Assembly: GCF_003581645.1 (NCBI RefSeq)
Contig: NZ_QXFK01000013.1
Location: 1 to 36,537, forward strand
Origin: Pelagerythrobacter aerophilus
GTDB taxonomy: Bacteria; Pseudomonadota; Alphaproteobacteria; Sphingomonadales; Sphingomonadaceae
DNA: 36,537 nt
Direction of reading: 5' to 3'
Positions 23,705 through 30,911 of this stretch are shown piece after piece. The position numbers were made by a program, and so were the translations under genes. Under the pieces are notes generated by a model. The model saw only the letters and a list, made by a program, of their open reading frames with translations, made no database searches and was not told where the DNA came from. How positions within the stretch are numbered: the stretch's first letter is position 1; each line of letters begins with the position of its first letter.

Positions 23705-25173
23705 CGATGGCTGCGCGGGAAGGTTCTGGATCGAGGGCGAGTGAGGTCGCTGCCTCTCTCAGGCGGTGGCGAGGCCCGGGATGGACCGCATCTTGGCCAG
23801 TTTTCGGAGGTTCTGGGCTGCGGCGGCGAGGTGGAACTCATCTTTTGCTCCGTTGGGACCGCGCAGACGCAAGCGGTCCAGCTTCAGGATCCGCTTGAGG
23901 TGCGCAAAGAGCATTTCGACCTTCTTTCGCTGGCGACGTGAGACGAGATAGGCGTCACTTTTGGAGATATCGCGTGCCAGGTCGCGTGCGCCTTCGTGGA
24001 CCGAGCGCACGATCTTGCGGGTCGCCGTGCGGGGTGCGCAGCGCTGCTTGAGATTGCATGCCTGACAGTCCTTCTGGCTCGCACGGTAGCGGATGAAGCC
24101 ATCGGCATTGGCCAGCGGCCGCGGTGTCTTGAAGTTGCGGTTGGATGGTCTCAGCCGCTTGCCGCCAGGGCAGAGGTAACTGTCGTCCTCGGCGTCATAG
24201 GTAAAGTCGGATCGCGCAAGAGTGCCGTCGCTGCGTGCAGACTTGTCGAACACGGGAATGTGGGGTTCGATACCCTTGTCCTCGACCAGCCATGCAAGGT
24301 TCGGCGCCGAGCCATAAGCAGTGTCGGCCACGAGCTTCTCGGGCCACAAGCCGAAGCGTTCCTGTGTTCGCTCGATCATCCTTCGCTGCGCAAGCACCTC
24401 AGCCTGCCGCACCGATGTCGTCGCCTCCACATCGACGATCACCGCGTGATCAAGGTCGATCAGATAGTTGGTGGAGTAGGAGTAGAAGGCCGCCTCGCGC
24501 GTCGCCGCAGTCCAGCGCGCAGCTGGATCGGTGAGGTTGATCCGCTTCGGCTCGACAGGCGTGGCTCCGCCAAAGGCTGCATCATCAAGCACCTCGAGAT
24601 ACTCAGCGACTGCACGACCGGCAGCTTCGGGCGGGAGACCTTCTTCCCTCGGAACCGAACGCTGGCGGTGAACATCGGCGCGGATCAGGCTCGCATCGAC
24701 AGCGAAGCCTTCTGCTCCCACCAGTCCCTCGGCCATGCAGCGCTCGACGGTCATCTCGAACAGCTTGCGCAGCAGGTCGCTGTCACGGAACCGGCCGTGC
24801 CGGTTCTTGGAGAAGGTGGAGTGATCGGGCACCGACCCCTCGAGATCGAGCCGGCAGAACCAGCGATAGGCAAGGTTGAGGTGCACCTCCTCGCACAAGC
24901 GGCGTTCCGAGCGGATACCCATGCAATAGCCAATGAGGAGCATCCGGATCATCAGTTCAGGATCAACCGAAGGTCGCCCAGTCGAGCTGTAGAACGGCTT
25001 CAGGTGCTCTCGGATCTCCGTCAGATCGACGAACCGGTCAACCGAGCGCAGTAAGTGATCCTGCGGCACATGATCCTCAATGCGGAAGCTGTAAAACAGC
25101 GCCTCCTGCATCACCGTCCGCTCGCCCATCATCAGCAAATCTCCTGATTACGAAGAACACTGAATCAGCGGCT
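23692..25173 (-). mobile_element. IS1182-family insertion sequence
   Basis: One transposase gene fills the element. The ends are imperfect inverted repeats: CCGTTGAAAAAGTCA at the left and, read inward from the right, GCCGCTGATTCAGTGT. The right end abuts the terminus of an IS3-type element exactly. The left end interrupts an unknown gene. No target duplication can be checked because the right flank has been replaced. Exact edges are uncertain by a few bases. Confidence 0.7.
23759..25132 (-). CDS. IS1182-family DDE transposase
   Basis: ATG 25132, after a CAGGAGA site, gives 457 residues, normal for the family. The N-terminal part has the DUF772-type LKPFYSSTGRPSVDPELMIRM and the FSKNRHGRF segment. 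The catalytic region contains D in AVDASLIRAD and DTAYGS, and the C-terminal Y-x2-SRRQRKKVEMLFAHLKR with the catalytic Glu. A Cys cluster (C-x2-C-x5-C) lies near residue 355. The frame is uninterrupted, so the enzyme may be active. Confidence 0.9.
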   Translation of the reverse strand: MMGERTVMQEALFYSFRIEDHVPQDHLLRSVDRFVDLTEIREHLKPFYSSTGRPSVDPELMIRMLLIGYCMGIRSERRLCEEVHLNLAYRWFCRLDLEGSVPDHSTFSKNRHGRFRDSDLLRKLFEMTVERCMAEGLVGAEGFAVDASLIRADVHRQRSVPREEGLPPEAAGRAVAEYLEVLDDAAFGGATPVEPKRINLTDPAARWTAATREAAFYSYSTNYLIDLDHAVIVDVEATTSVRQAEVLAQRRMIERTQERFGLWPEKLVADTAYGSAPNLAWLVEDKGIEPHIPVFDKSARSDGTLARSDFTYDAEDDSYLCPGGKRLRPSNRNFKTPRPLANADGFIRYRASQKDCQACNLKQRCAPRTATRKIVRSVHEGARDLARDISKSDAYLVSRRQRKKVEMLFAHLKRILKLDRLRLRGPNGAKDEFHLAAAAQNLRKLAKMRSIPGLATA

Positions 25174-25237
25174 TGAGGTGGTCCCGGAAATTTGGACAGG
25201 GTGCTAAGCTAATCCCGACCTGAGGATTGGACGGGAA

Positions 25238-25522
25238 ATGAAGAAGACGAGGAAGCGCTACAGCGCGGAGTTCAAGGCAAAGGTGGCGCTGGAAGCGATC
25301 CGGGGTGACCTGACGCTGGCGGAGCTGGCAGCGAAGCATGGCATCCACCATACGATGATCGCGGCGTGGAAGCGGCAGGCGGTCGAAGGGATGGCAGGCA
25401 CGTTCTCGGGGGCAAGTGATGCGGCCCGGGCGGCCAGCGAGGCCGAAGTCGAGAAGCTTCACGCGAAGATCGGTCAGTTGGTCGTGGAGCGCGATTTTTT
25501 AGCCAGAGCCTCCGGTCGATGA
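25238..25522 (+). CDS. IS3-family transposase OrfA
   Basis: The 94-residue product is a typical OrfA. A helix-turn-helix covers KKTRKRYSAEFKAKVALEA and AELAAKHGIHHTMIAAWKR, and a leucine-zipper-like coil follows (EVEKLHAKIGQLVVERDFL). It binds the inverted repeats and forms the N-terminal part of the OrfAB transposase made by frameshifting. It overlaps orfB by four bases. Confidence 0.9.
   Translation: MKKTRKRYSAEFKAKVALEAIRGDLTLAELAAKHGIHHTMIAAWKRQAVEGMAGTFSGASDAARAASEAEVEKLHAKIGQLVVERDFLARASGR
25495..25501 (+). promoter_or_regulatory. Programmed -1 frameshift site T_TTT_TTA
   Basis: The heptamer is in the zero frame of orfA (codons GAT TTT TTA). A -1 slip leads directly into the orfB frame 20 bases before its ATG. 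This is the standard way IS3 elements make the OrfAB fusion transposase. Confidence 0.75.
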
Positions 25523-26409
25523 GCGTGGCACGGAGGCGATCGATGATCGAACCTGCTCACCAACGCCTGTCGATCGCGGCGCAATGCCGGCTGCTCTCGA
25601 TCAGCCGGTCGTCCTACTACTATGCACCGGTGCCGGAGAGTGAGGAGACGCTGGCGCTGATGCGGGTGATCGACGCGGCGTTCCTCGACATGCCGTGGTA
25701 TGGCAGCCGGCAGATGGTCCGGCACCTGCGCCGAGGCGGCTATGATGTTGGCCGACGACGTGTGCGGCGGCTGATGGGCAAGATGGGCCTGTCGCCGATC
25801 TACCAGCGACCGCGCACGAGTGATCCGCATCCGCAGCATCGGATTTATCCGTATCTGCTGCGCAAGCTGGAGATAGTGCGGCCGAACCATGTGTGGTGTG
25901 CGGATGTGACCTACATCCCGATGCGCCGAGGGTTCCTGTACCTGGTCGCGGTGATGGACTGGGCGACCCGCAAGGTCTTGGCCTGGCGCCTGTCGAACAC
26001 GATGGATGCGGGCTTCTGCGTGGCGGCTTTGGAGGAAGCGCTGGCGCGCTTCGGTCGTCCCGAGATCTTCAATACGGATCAGGGTAGTCAGTTCACTTCG
26101 CTAGCCTTCACCAGCGTGCTGCGGGATGCCGAGGTGCGGATCAGCATGGACGGCCGAGGCCGCTGGATGGACAACGTGTTCATCGAGCGGCTGTGGCGAT
26201 CTCTCAAATATGAATGCGTTTATCTCCACGCCTTCGAGACCGGTTCGGAGCTGCGCACTGGCCTTGCTCGTTGGATCACCTACTACAACACGCAGCGACC
26301 GCACTCGGGTCTAGCGGGGCAAACCCCGGCAGAGGCCTATGGACGGATCGATGCTTCAGATCATGGGGGGCATGCCCCCCATGATCTGATGACCAGACTG
26401 GCGGCATAA
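25519..26409 (+). CDS. IS3-family transposase OrfB (rve DDE integrase core)
   Basis: The 296-residue product has the HTH_21 region (YGSRQMVRHLRRGGYDVGRRR) and the DDE core. The catalytic residues lie in WCADVTYI, FNTDQGSQFTS and the NVFIERLWRSLKYE segment. The sequence after TPAEAYG is extended by a His- and Pro-rich tail encoded by a 34-base palindrome. It is probably expressed mainly as the OrfAB fusion. The frame is intact. Confidence 0.92.
   Translation: MSVARRRSMIEPAHQRLSIAAQCRLLSISRSSYYYAPVPESEETLALMRVIDAAFLDMPWYGSRQMVRHLRRGGYDVGRRRVRRLMGKMGLSPIYQRPRTSDPHPQHRIYPYLLRKLEIVRPNHVWCADVTYIPMRRGFLYLVAVMDWATRKVLAWRLSNTMDAGFCVAALEEALARFGRPEIFNTDQGSQFTSLAFTSVLRDAEVRISMDGRGRWMDNVFIERLWRSLKYECVYLHAFETGSELRTGLARWITYYNTQRPHSGLAGQTPAEAYGRIDASDHGGHAPHDLMTRLAA
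26356..26389. repeat. Perfect 34-base palindrome inside the end of orfB
   Basis: The two 17-base halves are exact complements centred between 26372 and 26373, with a GGGGGG-CATG-CCCCCC core flanked by ATCAT and ATGAT. It has no unpaired loop, so as RNA or single-stranded DNA it would form a strong hairpin. It lies 80 bases inside the right IS end and adds residues not needed by the transposase family. Confidence 0.85.
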
Positions 26410-26469
26410 TCACATCCGGGATTAGCTTAACTTCGCCGCCAACCTGTCCAAGAAGGCGGGACCACCTCA

Positions 26470-26839
26470 CAGCGCCGCTTTGGGGAAAATGCCAGCCGAG
26501 GCGCGCGAGTTTTGGCATGCGGATGGATAGCGGCTTCCGTTGAGTGTCGCACAAGTTCTGTCCGCTTTTTCTCGCGATTGTAGAAAAGCGAATTCACCCA
26601 TTCTCACCCAACTTGTGCTAAGCTTGTCTCGGACATCCTCATACCAGTCCCCGATGTTTCTGCGTAACGTAGGGTCGGTTTTCGACGAGGCGAACTGGGC
26701 AACAGAGCGTCCGCTTCGTCGGCGGGACTCGCCGAATCGCGAACGCCGCTGAACGTCAGCGTCTTAGATTCCAAGTTCCAGCACCTGCTAGATAGCAACC
26801 GGCGCAAAAGCGGGACCATGCCACGCCTCGAGTCATTTG
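26470..26839. other. Non-coding stretch right of the IS3 element
   Basis: A wide inverted pair, GCACAAGTT (26549-26557) and AACTTGTGC (26610-26618), is the only structure noticed. Part of a minus-strand open frame that overlaps the lipoprotein gene crosses it but shows no family features. The missing 5' part of the gene at 23285-23704 was looked for here and not found. Confidence 0.5.
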
Positions 26840-27484
26840 CTACTCGGCGAATACATTCTGCTTGAGGTATTCCAGAGCGGCCACCGCATGATCTGAATGG
26901 AAATCGAGGACCAGCCGGGCTTGTGGATTGCCCCAGAGGCACTTCAGAAAGCCGGGGCTTGTCCCGCGACAGAATACGCCCTGATCGCGGTTGAAGTATT
27001 TGATGGATCGTCTGTGGATACCGCGGTTCGCGTCGAAACCCAGCGAGTTCGAGTCGACGACCGCCTGGAATCCATCGACCTTCGGATATTCCTCAGGGAC
27101 AGCCCCGAATTCCTCTCGCTCCCTGGCAATAACGGAAGGGGAGAAGGTCATCGGACTCAGGTATCGCTCGAAGCGGCCATCAAGCAGGACAGCTCCGCGG
27201 ACCACGATGGGTTTGCCACCAGAGCTGCTCGCAAGTCGCACATCGTATAGCGCCGCTGCTTCATGCGTTTCGCGGAGCGCCCAATCTGCGGGAGCTAGAT
27301 CCCGAAATTTGTCAGCCAGTTTGGGATCGATCGCTGGGTGGGAACCCTGAACATCGACTTTTGGAGATTCTCGTGGATCTATGACTGCCTTGCCATCTTC
27401 GGAGCAACCGGAGAGGGCGGTGAGGAGAAGCAGCTTGAGCGCCAATGCGCAGGCCTGTTTCGCGAAGCTTGAAGACCAATCCAT
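26840..27484 (-). CDS. Predicted lipoprotein of unknown function
   Basis: ATG 27484 follows a GAGGGC site and gives 214 residues with a lipoprotein signal: a basic start, then LLLLTALSGC with the lipidated Cys27. The mature protein is mostly soluble with mixed strands, for example KPIVVRGAVLLDGRFERYLSP, and ends in LVLDFHSDHAVAALEYLKQ. Two Cys near the C-terminus (FCRG and KCLWG) may form a disulfide. No family is recognised. It stands alone, divergent from the methyltransferase gene. Confidence 0.75.
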   Translation of the reverse strand: MDWSSSFAKQACALALKLLLLTALSGCSEDGKAVIDPRESPKVDVQGSHPAIDPKLADKFRDLAPADWALRETHEAAALYDVRLASSSGGKPIVVRGAVLLDGRFERYLSPMTFSPSVIAREREEFGAVPEEYPKVDGFQAVVDSNSLGFDANRGIHRRSIKYFNRDQGVFCRGTSPGFLKCLWGNPQARLVLDFHSDHAVAALEYLKQNVFAE

Positions 27485-27664
27485 ATTGCCCTCGATTTTT
27501 CTGCCACCAGGCGTGCAGCAGCGGCGTGCCCTCAAATCAGAGCATCACGCATACAATAGGAAGCACCGCTTGAGACCGGCATGATCTATGACTGTTGAAG
27601 AGTTCGCTCGAGGGCAAACGATACGGCCATTGATCGCGATCACAGGCGCGCTAGACAGAACGCC

Positions 27665-28291
27665 ATGCCGCGGCCCGTTGATCACGCCAGATACTCTGAT
27701 CCGGCAACGCTGGACTTCTATGACATCGAAGCGCCCGACTATGTGGCGAGCGGCAAAGGCGGTGTCAGCCGATGGCTCGACGATTTTATCCGAGCGCTTC
27801 CCGAAGGAGCCCGCGTCCTCGAGCTGGGGTGTGGCGGCGGGAGGGACGCCGAGGCCATGCTTCTACACGGCTTCGACGTTCATCCAACCGATGGATCACC
27901 GGCGATGGCAGCCAAAGCCGAGGAACGGCTCGGCCGACCTGTAACGACGATGCGGTTCGACGAACTTTCCGAGATAAGCGCCTATGACGCCGTGTGGGCC
28001 AGCGCCAGCCTGCTTCATGTTCCGCTTCCCAGGCTCAACGATGTCCTCAAGCTTGTCTTCGCCGCGCTGAAACCCGGCGGCCTGCATTTCGCCAGCTACA
28101 AGGGCGGCGGCATTCCGGGGCGCGATACTTTCGGCCGCTACTTCAATTATCCCGATCGAAGGGCGCTGATCGACGCCTACGCCGCGTCTGGACCTTGGGA
28201 GCTAGTTTCGGTCGCGGACTACATCGGCGGCGGGTATGAAGGCGGCCAAGGCCCCTGGATCGCCATCACGGTCAGAAGACCCCAAGCCTAA
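27665..28291 (+). CDS. Class I SAM-dependent methyltransferase
   Basis: The 208-residue product has the Rossmann-type SAM site: motif I VLELGCGGGRDAE (about 51-63), an acidic end of strand 2 (VHPTDGS), motif II-like YDAVWASASLLHVP and LKPGGLHFASYK as motif III. The overall layout resembles small TehB-like or Methyltransf_25 enzymes. Substrate is not predictable. The start has no strong ribosome site, so it may lie a little downstream. Its stop overlaps the convergent end of the truncated isochorismatase gene. Confidence 0.88.
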   Translation: MPRPVDHARYSDPATLDFYDIEAPDYVASGKGGVSRWLDDFIRALPEGARVLELGCGGGRDAEAMLLHGFDVHPTDGSPAMAAKAEERLGRPVTTMRFDELSEISAYDAVWASASLLHVPLPRLNDVLKLVFAALKPGGLHFASYKGGGIPGRDTFGRYFNYPDRRALIDAYAASGPWELVSVADYIGGGYEGGQGPWIAITVRRPQA

Positions 28292-28648
28292 ACGTTAGAT
28301 GACCGGCAGCTAAGGTGCTGCCGGATTTCGTCATTCGTCAGAACTCGTCCGATATTGCCCGCGATGTAGCGGAGGGAATCGGCCGCATGTCCTTCGTCGT
28401 AGCTGCTCAGGCAATCGCTCGCCAGGATCACTCTCAGATCGCGCCGGTACGCGTCGATTGCAGAGGTGCGCACGCAAGCGTGGGTGTTCGCCCCGGCTAA
28501 AACGAGCTCGCCAATACCATGGCGATCGAGCACTTCATCTAGACCGGTGCGAAAGAAGGCGCTGTAGCGCTTCTTGACAAGGATGATATCGGCTTTGTCC
28601 CATGCTAGCCGAGGGTCCAGCTGAGCCCCCGGAGTACCGCTGACGCGG
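28288..28648 (-). pseudogene. Isochorismatase-family hydrolase, 5' truncated
   Basis: The remaining 119 or so codons cover the C-terminal two thirds of a cysteine hydrolase. They include GTPGAQLDPRLAW, the Lys in VKKRYSAFF, the nucleophile motif GANTHACVRTSAIDAYRRD and the closing SLRYIAGNIGRVLTNDEI. The N-terminal part with the catalytic Asp is gone, and the frame runs into the MucR region without a start. The break is near 28648, right beside a strong hairpin. It marks a rearrangement edge. Confidence 0.8.
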
Positions 28649-28652
28649 GGCC

Positions 28653-28676
28653 CCCGTGGCGCTTCGGCGCCACGGG
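28653..28676 (-). terminator. Strong hairpin downstream of the MucR gene
   Basis: Ten-base perfect arms, CCCGTGGCGC and GCGCCACGGG, enclose a TTCG tetraloop (CGAA on the minus strand). It lies 30 bases after the MucR stop. No T tract follows, so termination may be weak. The neighbouring break in the isochorismatase gene falls within a few bases of it. Confidence 0.55.
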
Positions 28677-28705
28677 AGTGTTGAGATCGGTTTAGCGATG
28701 AGTGC

Positions 28706-29191
28706 TTACGCGGTCTTGGCCGTGCCTCCGCGCCTCTTTGCCGAGCTAAACGTAGTCGCAGACTTGGCGGCACGCCCCTTCTGGCCGAGGCCGATCTTCT
28801 TCGCCATTTCGCTGCGCTTGGCCGAGTAGCTCTCCGCCACCATCGGATAATCGGGCTTAAGGTTGTAGCGCTGCCGATACTCCTCAGGGGTGAGGCCATG
28901 CGTCGACAGATGCCGGCGCAGCGTCTTGTACGGCTTGCCGTCTATCATCGAGATGATGTGGTCTTTGGAAGCGAGGGATTTGCGCACCGAGACGGCGGGC
29001 GTGAACTCTTCCGTTTTCTGTTCGTCGCCGGATGTTCCCGCCCCGCTGGCAAGCTCGGTCACCGTCCGGTGGATTGACCGCAGGAATGCCGGGACTTCGT
29101 CTGCTGAGACCTGGTTGTTCTGATTGCCGAGCCAGGCAATCGTGATCTCGGTCGCAAGCTCGACGGCGTTCAGTTCGTTCTCTTCAGGCAT
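28706..29191 (-). CDS. MucR/Ros-family transcriptional regulator without zinc cysteines
   Basis: The 161-residue product starts after an AGGGAG site. An N-terminal helical part (5-50, ELATEITIAWLGNQ) is followed by the MucR core, SLASKDHIISMIDGKPYK, LRRHLSTHGLTPEEYRQRY and YSAKRSEMAKKIGLG. In classical Ros/MucR the zinc finger uses C-x2-C before the GK segment. Here those positions are Ser and Met or Ile, as in zinc-free MucR homologues, while the His pair remains. These are H-NS-like silencers of horizontally acquired or surface genes in alphaproteobacteria. It could silence genes on this element. Confidence 0.9.
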   Translation of the reverse strand: MPEENELNAVELATEITIAWLGNQNNQVSADEVPAFLRSIHRTVTELASGAGTSGDEQKTEEFTPAVSVRKSLASKDHIISMIDGKPYKTLRRHLSTHGLTPEEYRQRYNLKPDYPMVAESYSAKRSEMAKKIGLGQKGRAAKSATTFSSAKRRGGTAKTA

Positions 29192-29466
29192 TCATAGCTC
29201 CCTGGTCCTTGGTGCGGCCTGTCCAACATCTACAACCGAAGGCGCGCATAGTGCCCGCCTTGTATCGAGCAAACGCTTAACGGCGCGCATTACTGGCAGC
29301 GCGGTCCTCTGAAAAATGCACAAGGCTATTGAGCATGAGCTTGTTTGCATCGCTGACAGAACATCACGTGAGAGCGAGAGCTTCATCTGTCTTCGCGGCA
29401 GTGGTGCTCCCTCGGAACGAGCGCCCTGACGCATGTGTTCTCGTCATGCATAACGGAGGAACAGCG

Positions 29467-29823
29467 GTGGCGCTTAAGGACATTCTCTATACCGTCGAAG
29501 AAGGGTTCTGGCTCGGGGGCGAAGAGCACTTTCTCGCGCACGTCGATGAGCAATGCCTGCTAGTCTTCCCGCAGGCAGGCGAGATGCACGGCGTTCACTC
29601 GCGCAAAGATGTCGCGGCGACGGCAACACCTTCGAACAGGTGGCGGGACCTCAGGATCTCGGATCGTCAGTTTCTTCAAGTATCCGGTGATGTGGTCATC
29701 ATCAGCTACCGCGCCGACGTCACGCGCGCCGACGGCGAGCCATACTCTGCTCTGATCGGCTCGACTTACGTGCGCCGGGAGCAGGGTTGGAAGCTGGCAG
29801 CGCATCAGCATTCGCCAATCTAA
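29467..29823 (+). CDS. NTF2/DUF4440-like small protein
   Basis: The GTG at 29467 has a full GGAGGA site six bases upstream, so I prefer it over ATG 29446 and earlier starts, giving 118 residues. The pattern is that of a DUF4440/SnoaL-like domain: EEGFWLGGEEHFLAHV, LVFPQAGEMHG, a central VVIISYRADV strand and the closing STYVRREQGWKLAAHQHSP. Such domains bind or isomerise small ligands or serve as adaptors. It lies alone, divergent from MucR, with 275 bases between the two starts. Confidence 0.75.
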   Translation: MALKDILYTVEEGFWLGGEEHFLAHVDEQCLLVFPQAGEMHGVHSRKDVAATATPSNRWRDLRISDRQFLQVSGDVVIISYRADVTRADGEPYSALIGSTYVRREQGWKLAAHQHSPI

Positions 29824-30298
29824 TCGCTGGGACTAGCCGAACGCCCGCTTGCCGCGCCCCCGCGACAGCCACAGCCACAGCTACAGCTACAGCCATTTGC
29901 AGCATCGCTTGCTCGCCGTTCTCGCTGCGGAGGTTGGCCACTGCTTCGACCGGCATGCCGAACATCACCGCCTGATCATCGTCGGTGAGTTCGATGAGCC
30001 CTGCCTTGGCGACAAGTGATAAAGACTAGTTCGAGCCGGACGAGCGGCCAATCATCGAGAGTTCAATCGCGGATGTGGTGGCGGCGGCTGTCGCGGATCC
30101 CGCGATAAAGAGTTTGCAGGACCGTCTATAGGCCAGAGAGAAGACGCAACAGGCCCGGATTTGGATGCTGGGTCTCTCTTGCTCGTTCTCATAGTTCAGA
30201 GGGGGAGCAGAAGCCGGCTTTGCGAGCGCTCACCTTGTGAGAGAGCGCAAGCAAGTATATGAACGTTATATAAAAACGACGCTTATCGCCACACGGAA
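29824..30298. other. Gene-poor stretch with decayed coding ghosts
   Basis: On the plus strand about 30031-30180, a frame with FEPDERPIIESSIADVVAAA reads through TAG codons, and on the minus strand 29894-30018 there is a protein-like frame with DDDQAVMFGMPVEAVANLRS. Neither has a start and an intact frame. A short hexamer repeat lies at 29864-29893. Near 30260 an AT-rich block (TTATATAAAA) could be a promoter. No RNA gene is seen. Confidence 0.4.
29864..29893. repeat. Five tandem hexamers NACAGC
   Basis: The units are GACAGC, CACAGC, CACAGC, TACAGC, TACAGC without gaps. On the minus strand they encode an Ala-Val run in a decayed frame. Such a repeat can change in copy number by slippage. Confidence 0.8.
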
Positions 30299-30457
30299 AA
30301 TGGAAGAACTTTATTGTCTCAAATTGGCTGTAGCAGGAGTTGGATTGCCGCTGTGGCCTCATTGAGAAGACGAAATGGAAGAACTATTTTGTCAGAAGGT
30401 CGGCTGAGAGCCGCAGATTTGCGTGCAAGAATGGAAGAACTTTATTGTCTCACAACA
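30299..30457 (-). mobile_element. Tn7-like transposon end with three TnsB-type sites
   Basis: Three copies of a 23-base unit lie in the same orientation at 30299-30321, 30374-30396 and 30430-30452. The outer two are identical and the middle one varies. Read on the minus strand the unit is GACAATAAAGTTCTTCCATT, whose first 11 bases equal the start of the TnsB sites of Tn7. The outermost unit is preceded by TGTTGTGA, so the tip reads TGTTGTGA-GACAATAAAGT against TGTGGGCG-GACAATAAAGT in Tn7 (from memory). Three spaced sites within about 155 bases match the left-end layout of Tn7. The element would extend toward lower coordinates. No second end was found. Confidence 0.65.
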
Positions 30458-30911
30458 GCTCGATGTCGGACAAAGCTCGAATCGCGGCGACGACGCGGTT
30501 GATCTTTTCCGGCGCCTGATCAATCTGATATTTCTTCAAAAACTCAACAGTGTGGACCTTGGCACCTTCCCCCCAAATATCCGCGTCGTGTTTTTGCTCT
30601 ATAAGCGGCGCGATAAAATCCTCCGAAGGAGAACCTGTAAGCACAAGAATCTTCGTGCCCGGCGACACCGTGCGGGCATGATAGAACACGTATTTGCCGT
30701 GCTCGGGATCTAGGTCAAGCGAACCTCGGGCGGTTGGAATCTTTAGGTCTAGGATCGCGAAATCGAAGAATTCGCTGTCGAGCTTGGCCACAGCGTCGTC
30801 GCGATTGGTCACGAACGTCGGCAGCGTCGGTCCGTCTACGCCTGCGATGATCTTCTTCAACTCGGATACGAACTCTTCGTCATCCTCAACGACCAGGATA
30901 TGCGCTGTCAT
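30450..30911 (-). CDS. Single-domain receiver in the ATPase-kinase operon
   Basis: ATG 30911 overlaps the kinase stop (ATGA), giving 153 residues; a GTG three codons earlier is an alternative. The receiver fold shows the acidic pair D10-D11, phosphoacceptor D55 in FAILDLKIP, T92 and a long, atypical segment between them (about 60-80, with LDLDPEHGKYVFYHAR). No output domain is present. Its TGA stop lies inside the outermost repeat of the putative Tn7-like end, so the last residues may have been altered by an insertion. It is the natural acceptor for the soluble kinase encoded just upstream. It may act by contact with the ATPase or drain phosphate. Confidence 0.85.
   Translation of the reverse strand: MTAHILVVEDDEEFVSELKKIIAGVDGPTLPTFVTNRDDAVAKLDSEFFDFAILDLKIPTARGSLDLDPEHGKYVFYHARTVSPGTKILVLTGSPSEDFIAPLIEQKHDADIWGEGAKVHTVEFLKKYQIDQAPEKINRVVAAIRALSDIELL

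Larger units (their letters stand above)
25174..26469 (+). mobile_element. IS3-family insertion sequence
   Basis: The 1,296-base element has 27-base terminal inverted repeats at 25174-25200 and 26443-26469. They share TGAGGTGGTCCCG at the tip and TTGGACAGG at the inner end, with a variable core. A subterminal inverted pair, TAAGCTAATCCC (25205-25216) and GGGATTAGCTTA (26418-26429), lies inside. It carries overlapping orfA and orfB. The 3-5 bases at the two outer edges do not match, so no target duplication is present. Confidence 0.9.

Noticed and set aside
23996-25054. Plus-strand open frame of 352 codons
   Set aside because: It is antisense to the IS1182-type transposase and has no recognisable motif.
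30299-30452. Three repeats taken as a CRISPR array
   Set aside because: Only three units, with the middle one divergent and spacings of 52 and 33 bases between them, and no cas genes. The match to Tn7 TnsB sites is a better explanation.
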